Assembly: GCA_029934555.1 (NCBI GenBank)
Contig: JAOZMA010000114.1
Span: forward strand, 1 to 6,911
Direction: 5' to 3'
DNA length: 6,911 nucleotides
Source: Acidimicrobiia bacterium
GTDB taxonomy: Bacteria; Actinomycetota; Acidimicrobiia; Spongiisociales; UBA5794
This document shows positions 1 to 5,656 of this stretch, in pieces. Position numbers and translations under genes: made by a program. The first letter of the stretch is position 1; each line of letters begins with the position of its first letter. The notes beneath the pieces were generated by a model that worked only from the letters and a program-made list of their open reading frames with translations, was not told the origin of the DNA and ran no database searches.

Positions 1-242
1 AATCCGAAGGTGACGAGTTTCACGAAGAGGCACGAGGTTCGCTCTCCTCGGTCACCACGGCGATGATCCAGGCAGCGCGTGAGGCGGGCGCCCTCCATGC
101 AGCCTGGTCGGGTGCCGGACCGACCACACTTGCCCTGGCCACGGAGGAGACGAAGAGTTCGGTCATCGAAGCCCTCAGCGGCGTACTTGGCGCGGCCGGT
201 GTCGTTCGAGTACTCGCCGTTGACTACGAGGGCTTGCGCTAG
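1..242 (+). CDS. thrB: GHMP kinase C-terminal fragment, probable homoserine kinase (5' end outside window)
   Basis: This is the last 79 residues of a protein whose first complete codon here is at base 3 and whose TAG stop is at 240-242. The segment WSGAGPTTLALA (about residues 35-46 of the fragment) is the glycine-rich C-terminal GHMP-kinase motif and reads as in homoserine kinase, where a small residue followed by SGAGPT is typical. The tail ending in VLAVDYEGLR fits the usual short beta strand before the C-terminus. Homoserine kinase phosphorylates L-homoserine with ATP in threonine biosynthesis in the cytosol. The ATP-binding part and any thrC/hom neighbours lie left of the window, so the assignment rests on the C-terminal motif alone. 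Another GHMP kinase, such as an isoprenoid or sugar kinase, is the main alternative. The gene converges on the next one with only 10 bp between the stops and no visible terminator hairpin. Confidence 0.72.
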   Translation, partial: SEGDEFHEEARGSLSSVTTAMIQAAREAGALHAAWSGAGPTTLALATEETKSSVIEALSGVLGAAGVVRVLAVDYEGLR

Positions 243-252
243 CCGTCGATTT

Positions 253-1026
253 CTAGCAGCCGATCGCTGCTTCGTGGGGCGACCACTCGGTATCAGGACG
301 GGCGAGTCGGATCGACTCCATGAACGCCTCGAACAGGAGATGTGCTGCTTCGTTGCAGTTGTCCCCGAGGAACTCTGGATGCCACTGCACTGCTAGAAGT
401 GGCCATTCGTCATCCTCATGCTGGATTCCCTCGATCACGCCGTCGTGGGCCCAGGCAACCGCATGGAACCCGGGTGCGAGGTCCTTCACCGCCTGGTGGT
501 GGATGGAGTTCACCAGGAGTTCTGTCTTGCGGACGGCCCTGGCAATGTCGGAGTCGGCGTCAATGGTGACCGGCTGATGAGCCACGTACACGGCGTCGCC
601 GATAACCCCGTGGTCCGTTGATCCGACAATCGAGGGGATGTCTTGAATGAGCGTGCCACCGAAGGAGACGTTCACGACTTGGAGTCCGCGACAGATCGCA
701 AGCACCGGGAGGTTTCGACGCTTCGCCTCTTGAACGAGTACCAGTTCGAATTCATCCCTGGCGGAGTTGACCTTTCGGAGCTCGGGGTGTGGCTCTGCAC
801 CGTATCGGCTGGAATCGACGTCACCTCCACCCGTGAAGACGATGCCGTCGAGACGATCGACGAGCGTCGCTACGTCATCGTTGGGTACCGGAGGGAGAAC
901 CACCGGGATGCCACCGGCCCGGAGAACGGAGTCGGTGTATGTATGCCCGATAACGTGTGAATCGAGGTTGCCGGAGGCGCTCACCGCCTGCTTCGGTTGG
1001 GAGGTGATTCCTATGACTGGTCGCAT
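253..1026 (-). CDS. Gamma-glutamyl-gamma-aminobutyrate hydrolase-like class I glutamine amidotransferase (peptidase C26 family)
   Basis: The 257-residue product starts MRPVIGITSQ, the usual N-terminal strand of the PuuD/C26 family, and has normal length for the family (about 240-260). Visible motifs in order are TGGGDV (65-70), the nucleophile elbow ICRGLQ with Cys112, NSIHHQAV (173-180), and QWHPE (214-218) with His216 and Glu218 completing the Cys-His-Glu triad. All catalytic residues are present, so an active cytosolic hydrolase cleaving a gamma-glutamyl amide bond is expected. PuuD itself hydrolyses gamma-glutamyl-GABA in putrescine catabolism. No putrescine genes are adjacent, so the true substrate is unknown. 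The ATG at 1026 is preferred because homology-like sequence begins there and a TAGAAT box lies just upstream. An in-frame TTG at 1050 would add eight residues (MIACRIIR). The gene stands alone, divergent from the bS22 gene. Confidence 0.88.
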   Translation of the reverse strand: MRPVIGITSQPKQAVSASGNLDSHVIGHTYTDSVLRAGGIPVVLPPVPNDDVATLVDRLDGIVFTGGGDVDSSRYGAEPHPELRKVNSARDEFELVLVQEAKRRNLPVLAICRGLQVVNVSFGGTLIQDIPSIVGSTDHGVIGDAVYVAHQPVTIDADSDIARAVRKTELLVNSIHHQAVKDLAPGFHAVAWAHDGVIEGIQHEDDEWPLLAVQWHPEFLGDNCNEAAHLLFEAFMESIRLARPDTEWSPHEAAIGC

Positions 1027-1033
1027 CCGGATG

Positions 1034-1039
1034 ATTCTA
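1034..1039 (-). promoter_or_regulatory. Candidate -10 box (TAGAAT) for a leaderless C26 hydrolase transcript
   Basis: On the minus strand TAGAAT (5 of 6 to TATAAT) ends 7 nt before the ATG at 1026, and no Shine-Dalgarno sequence is seen before that ATG. This spacing would place the transcription start at or next to the A of the start codon, as in leaderless mRNAs that are common in Actinomycetota. No convincing -35 hexamer is seen 16-18 bp upstream, so the call is weak. Confidence 0.33.
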
Positions 1040-1074
1040 CAAGCGATCAAGAGGCTGGTTTCCGGGGCCTGAGA

Positions 1075-1104
1075 GTGACACCTGTTTGCATAGCGGCCTA
1101 TCCT
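1075..1104 (+). promoter_or_regulatory. Candidate sigma-70-type promoter for the bS22 gene
   Basis: GTGACA at 1075-1080 (5 of 6 to TTGACA) and TATCCT at 1099-1104 (4 of 6 to TATAAT) are separated by 18 bp. The predicted start near 1111 gives a leader of about 70 nt before the ATG at 1183. It lies in the divergent gap between the C26 hydrolase and the bS22 gene and is the best plus-strand match there. Seen by eye only, without a scoring matrix. Confidence 0.4.
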
Positions 1105-1182
1105 CAGCGAACCTTATGGACTCCGGCCCGGCGTCGCCGCCGCCGGAACCGGTCCCCGAATACACAGAATGAGGTCTCCTGC

Positions 1183-1275
1183 ATGGGTTCGCTGGTCAAG
1201 AAGCGTCGGAAGAAGATGAGCAAGCACAAGTACCGCAAGCGCATCAAGGCGAATCGACACAAGACCAAGAAGTAG
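1183..1275 (+). CDS. 30-residue ribosomal small-subunit protein, bS22 / AURKAIP1-COX24 domain family
   Basis: The 30-residue product begins MGSLVKKRRKKMSKHKYRKR and ends in NRHKTKK. It is almost wholly Lys, Arg and His. The pattern MGS-(V/L)-(I/V)-KKRRK-(R/K)-M-(S/A)-K-x-K-(H/Y)-RK is the signature of the actinobacterial AURKAIP1/COX24 family. In mycobacteria this protein was identified as bS22, a small-subunit ribosomal protein related to mitochondrial mS38. The mycobacterial protein is about 33 residues, so this copy is near full length, though its C-terminal third differs. GAGGT at 1171-1175 sits 7 nt before the ATG, a good ribosome binding site. An open frame continues upstream to 997, but it would add a non-conserved arginine-rich extension with no ribosome site. 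The gene is monocistronic and followed by hairpins and heptamer repeats. Confidence 0.88.
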   Translation: MGSLVKKRRKKMSKHKYRKRIKANRHKTKK

Positions 1276-1290
1276 CGGTACCGCCGCTGT

Positions 1291-1325
1291 ACTCAGGGCC
1301 CAGTACTCAGTGCTGGGCACTGAGT
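1291..1325 (+). repeat. Heptamer repeat array 1, five diverged units
   Basis: Five contiguous 7-bp units fill exactly 35 bp. The consensus is RCTSAGT, with C at unit position 2 and G at position 6 unchanged in all five. The units (starts 1291, 1298, 1305, 1312, 1319) include ACTCAGT and ACTGAGT, which are reverse complements of each other, so the array is partly self-complementary. It begins 15 bp after the bS22 stop. It resembles the second array at 1393-1441 in unit length and in parts of the unit sequence. Confidence 0.7.
1305..1325 (+). terminator. Perfect 9-bp hairpin, possible terminator for the convergent genes
   Basis: ACTCAGTGC (1305-1313) and GCACTGAGT (1317-1325) are exact reverse complements around a 3-nt loop, TGG. 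The hairpin lies 30 bp after the bS22 stop and between two convergent genes, where a bidirectional terminator or RNA 3'-end stabiliser would be expected. No T-run follows on either strand, so it is not a canonical intrinsic terminator. A smaller palindrome, GCGGTACCGC (1275-1284), lies just upstream of the array. The hairpin is formed from units of heptamer array 1. Confidence 0.42.
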
Positions 1326-1350
1326 CTGGTCCGCATCCGGGGCGGTCCCT

Positions 1351-1371
1351 ATTCCATATTCCGTACGGGAT
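1351..1371 (+). repeat. Short heptamer segment with inverted unit
   Basis: Three contiguous heptamers, ATTCCAT, ATTCCGT and ACGGGAT, lie here. The second is the reverse complement of ACGGAAT, a form of the array 2 unit, and the third is in direct orientation. The junction creates the palindrome CCGTACGG (1361-1368). The segment is in the same 7-bp register as the array at 1393-1441 (offset 42 bp). Confidence 0.45.
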
Positions 1372-1392
1372 TGCTTCCGCGACGTTCTTGAT

Positions 1393-1441
1393 ACGGAGTG
1401 CTGATTACGGATTACGGAGTACGGACTACGGACTACGGGTC
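1393..1441 (+). repeat. Heptamer repeat array 2, seven units of ACGGANT type
   Basis: Seven contiguous 7-bp units run from 1393 to 1441. Five match ACGGANT exactly, the variable base being G, T, G, C and C in order. The second unit (GCTGATT) and the last (ACGGGTC) are diverged. The array ends 6 bp before the stop codon of the minus-strand PAC2 gene (1448-1450), so it forms the immediate 3' flank of that gene. There is no A/T-rich or transposase-like sequence beside it. Its role is unknown. Confidence 0.72.
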
Positions 1442-1447
1442 CTCGAC

Positions 1448-2287
1448 CTACACGTCTCTGAGGAAATTCTCGATCTCGTCGACGAGTTCTCCGGTCCGCC
1501 CGGGATCCATCTGTCGACCGTTCTCAGATATCTCGCGAACGTAGTCGGCGAGATCCTCTGACTCTGCAACGGCTTCGTCGACCTGCAGGATGAACTCGGT
1601 CTCCATGTCGCGAAGCTCCGGGCTATCACCGTTGAAGCCGACGATATCTCCGGCCTTGCTGAGCAGCGCCCGCATCGCCATCGGATTCGGGTTCGTTGCG
1701 AGGTAGTGAGGCGTTGCCGCCCAGATGATCGTAGCGGGGATGCCTGCTTCCTTGCATGCCTCTCCAAGAACGGTAACGATTCCCGTGGGGCCCTCGTAGT
1801 CGGTTGGCGGCAACGTGCTCGCTGTGAGCGAGGAGGGGTCGGTGGCGACACCCGACAACGGCACCGGTCCCGAATGCGTGACGGATCCGATGTAGGCACC
1901 GAGCATCGTGACCGACTCGACACCGCTGTCCGCGAGGACGGCGGCCACAGTACGGGCGAACGTCTTCCAGCGGAACGTGGGTTCGTCACCGACGACGATG
2001 ATGAGGTCGTGATCCCGGTCCGGTCGTTCGATGGCGTAGAAACGCGTCTCGGGCCACGTCATCGCTTGGATCGAGCCGTCCTGGACAGTGACGGACGGAC
2101 GGTGCTCCTGAAAGTCGAAGAACTCCTCCGACTCGATGGTCGCAAAGGGTTGGTCGATGTGTCGTCGCTCCAACAGATGACGAAGGGCCCCGGAGGCGGC
2201 ATCACATGCGTCGTTCCAGCCTTCGAAAGCCAGGACCGCGCGCGGTCGGCGAAGGGATGGTTTTCCGAAGCGTCGTACGGGGTCCAC
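1448..2287 (-). CDS. PAC2 family protein (proteasome assembly chaperone 2-like fold)
   Basis: The 279-residue product matches the PAC2 family in length and pattern. An N-terminal strand RAVLAFEGWNDACDAAS (16-32) is followed by DLIIVVGDEPTFRW (94-107), SVTMLGAYIGSVTHSGPVPL (125-144) and IPATIIWAATPHYLATNPNP (183-202). The C-terminal 50 residues are acidic and probably helical. No signal peptide or membrane segment is seen, so it should be cytosolic. In eukaryotes and archaea PAC2-like proteins relate to proteasome assembly. In Actinomycetota such proteins are widespread and their role is not firmly established, so no reaction is assigned. The GTG at 2285-2287 is the furthest plausible start before the conserved region, and no clear ribosome site precedes it. 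The gene is divergent from the hydrogenase operon and convergent with the bS22 gene. Confidence 0.86.
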   Translation of the reverse strand: MDPVRRFGKPSLRRPRAVLAFEGWNDACDAASGALRHLLERRHIDQPFATIESEEFFDFQEHRPSVTVQDGSIQAMTWPETRFYAIERPDRDHDLIIVVGDEPTFRWKTFARTVAAVLADSGVESVTMLGAYIGSVTHSGPVPLSGVATDPSSLTASTLPPTDYEGPTGIVTVLGEACKEAGIPATIIWAATPHYLATNPNPMAMRALLSKAGDIVGFNGDSPELRDMETEFILQVDEAVAESEDLADYVREISENGRQMDPGRTGELVDEIENFLRDV

Positions 2288-2289
2288 AA

Positions 2290-2356
2290 CCGGAAGGCTA
2301 TCGGGCAGACGCCTTAGCGCCCATCAGATCCGCGATAGGGCCGAACGGCCTTCCGG
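2290..2356. promoter_or_regulatory. Divergent intergenic region with a 9-bp inverted repeat
   Basis: The 140-bp gap between the PAC2 start and the hydB start (2288-2427) must contain the promoters of both. CCGGAAGGC (2290-2298) is perfectly inverted as GCCTTCCGG (2348-2356), 49 bp apart. A compact GGCC/GGCC dyad at 2339-2350 lies beside the right arm. These could be operator half-sites, but a 9-bp match in GC-rich DNA may be chance. I do not see a convincing -35/-10 pair on the plus strand. Confidence 0.25.
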
Positions 2357-2416
2357 CTGAGACCTCCGACTCTATGCCGTTCTTCCGTCGGTTCGTAGCG
2401 TGTGACGGAGCATCCC

Positions 2417-2420
2417 AGGA
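2417..2420 (+). promoter_or_regulatory. Ribosome binding site that sets the hydB start
   Basis: AGGA lies 7 nt before the GTG at 2428. The nearest upstream in-frame ATG (2374) has no purine-rich stretch at the right distance. This supports the GTG start over the longer open frame, which reaches back to 2206 and overlaps the PAC2 gene. Confidence 0.55.
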
Positions 2421-2427
2421 TGGAGCC

Positions 2428-3576
2428 GTGACAGAACCACTCGTCATCAATCGTGAGGGCATCGACGCTCTCATCAGCGCACTTATCGAACGGGGCTACG
2501 AAGTCGTGGGCCCAACCGTTCGTAGCCAGACCATTCTCTACGACACGATCACATCGACAGCAGACCTGCCGATCGGTATCCGTGATCGACAAGAGGCGGG
2601 GACCTACCGTCTCGAGGACCGCGATGACGATGCCCTCTTCGGTTACGTCGTCGGCCCACAGTCGTGGAAGAAATTCCTCACACCGCCGGGGACGGTGTTC
2701 TGGAAAGGCCTCCGCACCGAAGACGGATTCGAGACGGTCGAACCCGAAGAACCGCCGAGCTACGCCTTCTTCGGAGCGCGTCCATGCGAAGTAGCAGCGA
2801 TGAAGATCCAGGACGACGTGTACCTGCCGGTTGAAGACGGCATCTACACCGAGCGGCGGAAGAAGTCGTTCACCGTGGCGGTGAACTGCACCGAACCCGC
2901 AGCGACATGCTTCTGTGCGTCGGTCGGAACCGGGCCGGACATCAGCGAGGGATACGACATTGCCCTTACAGAGGTTCTCGGTCGTGAGCACCACTACTTC
3001 CTTGCGGAAGCCGGGACCGATGAAGGTGCCGAGGTCCTGGCGGCCCTCGTGGCTCGTGAGGCTCGCGATGAAGAAGTTGTGACTGCGCGCCGACTCGTCG
3101 TCCACGCAGCGGACCACATGGGGAGGACGCTCGAGACGGACGGCTTGAAAGAACTCCTCTACGCCAATCTCTCCAATCCGTACTGGGATGAGATCGCGGA
3201 GCGCTGCCTGGCGTGCACGAACTGCACGATGGTCTGCCCAACGTGCTTCTGCTCCACAGTCGAGGACAGGCAAGCACTCGACGGGTCCAGCGCCGAGAGG
3301 GTGCGAACGTGGGATTCGTGCTTCACGCTCGACTTCTCCTACATCCATGGGGGACCGGTACGTTCGTCGGTCTCTTCACGCTACCGCCAGTGGCTGACAC
3401 ACAAGCTGGCATCGTGGCAGGACCAATTCGACTCGCTGGGGTGCGTGGGATGCGGACGTTGCATCACTTGGTGTCCCGTGGGAATCGACATCACAAGAGA
3501 AGCGGCAGTGATCCGAGAGCGGGACATCCGTCGGGTCGCGGTCGAAACCCCCGCCGTCAAGGAGGCAGTCGAATGA
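2428..3576 (+). CDS. hydB: [NiFe] hydrogenase (group 3b, sulfhydrogenase-type) beta subunit, 4Fe-4S dicluster protein
   Basis: The 382-residue product is the iron-sulfur electron-transfer subunit of cytosolic NAD(P)-linked [NiFe] hydrogenases, a family shared with anaerobic sulfite reductase subunit A. The N-terminal part contains FFGARPCEVAAMKIQDDVYL (around 114-133, Cys120) and a Cys-rich CTEPAATCFC stretch (154-163), both typical of the family. The C-terminal part has two ferredoxin-like cluster motifs: Cys260, 263, 266 and 270 (followed by PTCFC), and Cys339, 342, 345 and 349 in CVGCGRCITWCPVGID. It should pass electrons within the complex alongside HydG. No transport signal is seen. GTG 2428 is chosen for its ribosome site and because family-like sequence (EPLVINREGIDALI) starts immediately after it. 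It is first in the operon, and its TGA overlaps the next ATG by 4 bp. Confidence 0.9.
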   Translation: MTEPLVINREGIDALISALIERGYEVVGPTVRSQTILYDTITSTADLPIGIRDRQEAGTYRLEDRDDDALFGYVVGPQSWKKFLTPPGTVFWKGLRTEDGFETVEPEEPPSYAFFGARPCEVAAMKIQDDVYLPVEDGIYTERRKKSFTVAVNCTEPAATCFCASVGTGPDISEGYDIALTEVLGREHHYFLAEAGTDEGAEVLAALVAREARDEEVVTARRLVVHAADHMGRTLETDGLKELLYANLSNPYWDEIAERCLACTNCTMVCPTCFCSTVEDRQALDGSSAERVRTWDSCFTLDFSYIHGGPVRSSVSSRYRQWLTHKLASWQDQFDSLGCVGCGRCITWCPVGIDITREAAVIRERDIRRVAVETPAVKEAVE

Positions 3577-4034
3577 GTGAAGTGTTCGACCTGATCGTCG
3601 ACCATCCCTTCTTTGCGGGGATGACGCGCGATCAGATCAAGGTCGTATCGGAGACGGGGACCGTGGTTTCCTATCACGAAGGGCAGACGATCTTCACCGA
3701 GGGAACGGACGCGGTTGGTCCGCTGCTCATCTTGAGCGGCGACGTTGCGCTCGAGATGCAGACGCCGGGACACGGACCGCAGGTGATCCTGACCCTGCAC
3801 TCCGGAGATTTCCTCGGATGGTCGTGGCTTTACCCGCCGTACCGGTGGACGTATGACGCCCACGTTCACAGCAACGCGGAAGCCATTCGTTTCGATGGTC
3901 CCGGCTTGAAGGAGGCCTCCGAAGTCGACCCCGCTCTCGGATATGAGCTGATGAAGCGTTTCACCGAGATGCTCGTCAACCGCATGCAATCGATAAGGAT
4001 CCAGTTGCTCGATGTCTACTCAACTCCTCGCTGA
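3573..4034 (+). CDS. Stand-alone cyclic nucleotide-binding (CRP-type) domain protein in the hydrogenase operon
   Basis: The 153-residue product is a single CRP-like beta-roll domain. It opens with FDLIVDHPFFAGMTRDQIKVV (5-25), continues with GQTIFTEGTDAVGPLLILSGDVAL (37-60) and SGDFLGWSWLYPPYRWTYDAHV (77-97), and ends with a short helical region. There is no helix-turn-helix, so it is not expected to bind DNA as CRP/FNR proteins do. In the phosphate-binding cassette position, where CRP has GE...RS, this protein has GW (82-83) and RW (91-92). The cyclic-nucleotide ribose contact Glu is lost, so cAMP binding is doubtful. AAGGAGG at 3559-3565 is a strong ribosome site, and the ATG overlaps the hydB stop (ATGA). 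Its position between hydB and hydG suggests a regulatory, assembly or structural role for the enzyme. Similar CNBD proteins are recalled in some actinobacterial group 3b loci, without a function I can state. Confidence 0.86.
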   Translation: MSEVFDLIVDHPFFAGMTRDQIKVVSETGTVVSYHEGQTIFTEGTDAVGPLLILSGDVALEMQTPGHGPQVILTLHSGDFLGWSWLYPPYRWTYDAHVHSNAEAIRFDGPGLKEASEVDPALGYELMKRFTEMLVNRMQSIRIQLLDVYSTPR

Positions 4035-4860
4035 ACCCGCCGTACGCCCGATGCACCCGATCCCTTGCCGGGTCCGCTCGGTCGTGCGAGAACTCGAAGA
4101 CACATTCACGCTCGACATCGAACCGCCGGAGAACGACTGGGGGTTCGCACCCGGTCAGTTCACGATGCTGTACGCGTTCGGCGTCGGCGAGGTACCGATC
4201 TCGATCAGTGGAGATCCGAACGATCCGAGCCGGCTCGTTCAGACGATCCGGGCCGTCGGGCCCGTCACAGACGCGCTCACCGCCGTCTCACCGGGTGACA
4301 CCATCGGCGTGCGCGGCCCGTTCGGCTCATCGTGGCCGACCAAGGCGGTCGAGGGCGGTGACCTGCTCATCATCACCGGTGGGATCGGTCTCGCCCCGCT
4401 TCGTCCTGCGATTCTCGAGGTTCTCGCGAATCGCGATCGGTATGACAACGTCACCCTGCTGTACGGCGCTCGATCGCCGGGCGAGTTGCTGTTCGCTGAT
4501 GAGCTCCAGGAGTGGCGCGGCCGATTCGACCTGGACGTTCTGATCACGGTCGACCACGGTGATCGGGTCTGGCGAGGGCCGGTCGGGGTTGTGACGTCCT
4601 TGATCAGCCGTGCCTCGTTCGATCCGGAGTCGACGGCGGCATTCGTCTGCGGTCCGGAGATCATGATGCGATTCACGATCCAGGAACTGCAACGCAAAGG
4701 GATCACCGATGACCGGCTGTTCGCCTCGATGGAGAGGAACATGAAATGCGGGATCGGCCTCTGCGGTCATTGCCAGTTCGGGCGCTACTTCGTTTGCAAA
4801 GAAGGACCGATACTGAGTTGTGCACAGATGTCCGGTGCGTTCTGGACCAGGGAGGTGTGA
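4012..4860 (+). CDS. hydG: [NiFe] hydrogenase (group 3b) gamma subunit, FAD/NAD(P)-binding oxidoreductase
   Basis: The 282-residue product is a ferredoxin-NADP reductase-fold subunit of the PyrK/HydG type. The N-terminal barrel has PGQFTMLYAFGVGEVPISIS (47-66), the flavin-binding segment in which VPISIS replaces the RxYS of classical FNRs, as is usual in this subfamily. GGIGLAPLRP (123-132) is the NAD(P)-binding glycine motif, and FVCGPEIMM is the second nucleotide contact. The C-terminus has Cys246, 251, 254 and 262 (C-x4-C-x2-C-x7-C), an iron-sulfur site expected to be [2Fe-2S]. It exchanges electrons between NAD(P)H and the clusters of HydB and HydD. The ATG at 4012 lies inside the preceding gene (23-bp overlap) with AAGGA 12 nt upstream, a long spacing. 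ATG 4051 (MHPIPCRVRS) is a possible alternative start but has no ribosome site. Confidence 0.92.
   Translation: MSTQLLAEPAVRPMHPIPCRVRSVVRELEDTFTLDIEPPENDWGFAPGQFTMLYAFGVGEVPISISGDPNDPSRLVQTIRAVGPVTDALTAVSPGDTIGVRGPFGSSWPTKAVEGGDLLIITGGIGLAPLRPAILEVLANRDRYDNVTLLYGARSPGELLFADELQEWRGRFDLDVLITVDHGDRVWRGPVGVVTSLISRASFDPESTAAFVCGPEIMMRFTIQELQRKGITDDRLFASMERNMKCGIGLCGHCQFGRYFVCKEGPILSCAQMSGAFWTREV
4851..4855 (+). promoter_or_regulatory. Ribosome binding site that sets the hydD start
   Basis: GGAGG lies 6 nt before the GTG at 4862 and within the last codons of hydG. The hydD frame stays open back to 4820, but the earlier in-frame ATG has no such site and would add a non-conserved 14-residue extension. 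Confidence 0.75.
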
Positions 4861-4861
4861 C

Positions 4862-5656
4862 GTGGCCCTTCCGACTCTCGCCGTTCATAAGTTCGCTTCG
4901 TGTGACGGCTGCCAGCTGAGCCTCCTCGACCTCGAGGACGAGCTTCTCGCCGTCGCCGGTGTCGTTCAGATCGCCAACTTCATGGAAGCATCGCGTGAGG
5001 TGCTGCCACCGCCATACGACGTGACTCTGGTCGAGGGATCGATCACGACCGCTCACGATGCCGAGAGGATCAAGCAGATCCGTGAAGAGACCCCCGTGCT
5101 CATCACGATCGGGGCCTGCGCTACAGCCGGCGGGATTCAGGCACTACGGAACTGGAAGGACGTGGACGACTTCACGCGCTACGTCTATGCCCATCCCGCC
5201 TATATCGACACACTGCAGATGTCGACACCGGTCTCCGACCATGTGCAGGTCGACTTCGAACTGCGCGGGTGCCCGGTGTCGAAGTACCAACTGCTTGAAG
5301 TGCTGGTGGCGTTCCTCCAGGGGAGACGCCCGAACATCCCGACATACAGCGTGTGCGTCGAGTGCAAGCTGAAGGGCAATCCGTGTGTGATGGTGTCTCA
5401 CGGGACGCCATGCCTCGGTCCGGTCACCCAGGCCGGCTGTGATGCCTTGTGCCCCACGTACGACCGCGGTTGCTATGGATGCTTCGGACCGATGGAGACT
5501 CCGAATACGGGGTCCCTCGCCGATCAGTGGAAGGTGATGGGAACCTCCGACAAGGAACTGGTCGACGCGTTCCGCAGCTTCAACGCCTGGTCCGAGGCGT
5601 TCCGTGTGGAGAGCGACCGTCGGGAAGCAGCGATCGAGATCGGAGGTGTGCAGTGA
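4862..5656 (+). CDS. hydD: [NiFe] hydrogenase (group 3b) small (delta) subunit
   Basis: The 264-residue product is the electron-transferring small subunit. Proximal [4Fe-4S] ligands are Cys14 and Cys17 (SCDGCQLSLLD), Cys86 (TIGACATAGG) and Cys137 (RGCPVSKYQ). A second cysteine-rich region, with Cys165, 168, 175, 184, 193, 197, 204 and 207 (CVEC to RGCYGCFGP), gives eight ligands for two more [4Fe-4S] clusters. There is no Tat signal peptide or C-terminal membrane anchor, so the enzyme is cytosolic, as group 3 hydrogenases are. It links the NiFe site of HydA to HydG and HydB. It starts with GTG 4862, one base after the hydG stop, and its TGA overlaps the hydA GTG by 4 bp. The cysteine set is complete, and nothing suggests inactivation. 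Confidence 0.94.
   Translation: MALPTLAVHKFASCDGCQLSLLDLEDELLAVAGVVQIANFMEASREVLPPPYDVTLVEGSITTAHDAERIKQIREETPVLITIGACATAGGIQALRNWKDVDDFTRYVYAHPAYIDTLQMSTPVSDHVQVDFELRGCPVSKYQLLEVLVAFLQGRRPNIPTYSVCVECKLKGNPCVMVSHGTPCLGPVTQAGCDALCPTYDRGCYGCFGPMETPNTGSLADQWKVMGTSDKELVDAFRSFNAWSEAFRVESDRREAAIEIGGVQ

Noticed and set aside
997..1182. N-terminal extension of the bS22 frame back to 997
   Set aside because: The extension overlaps the C26 gene start and promoter region and is arginine-rich noise. The family starts at MGS with a ribosome site just before it.
1291..1441. CRISPR array or insertion-sequence end
   Set aside because: The repeats are contiguous 7-mers without spacers, and no cas gene, transposase or terminal inverted repeat pair is present.
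1426..1989. Arg/Ser-rich open frame on the same strand as the PAC2 gene in another frame
   Set aside because: Its composition is typical of an out-of-frame GC-rich shadow. The PAC2 frame covers the same bases with family motifs.
2401..2416. CRP-like half-site TGTGA upstream of hydB
   Set aside because: The second half (TCACA) is absent at the required 6-bp spacing, so it is not a credible CRP site.
2206..2427. Longer hydB reading frame starting at 2206 or ATG 2374
   Set aside because: It overlaps the PAC2 gene on the other strand, lacks a ribosome site and adds non-family sequence. GTG 2428 with AGGA upstream fits better.
2314..3348. Long minus-strand open frame of 344 codons opposite hydB
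   Set aside because: It is an antisense shadow caused by GC-rich codon use. hydB has clear conserved cluster motifs in the plus frame.
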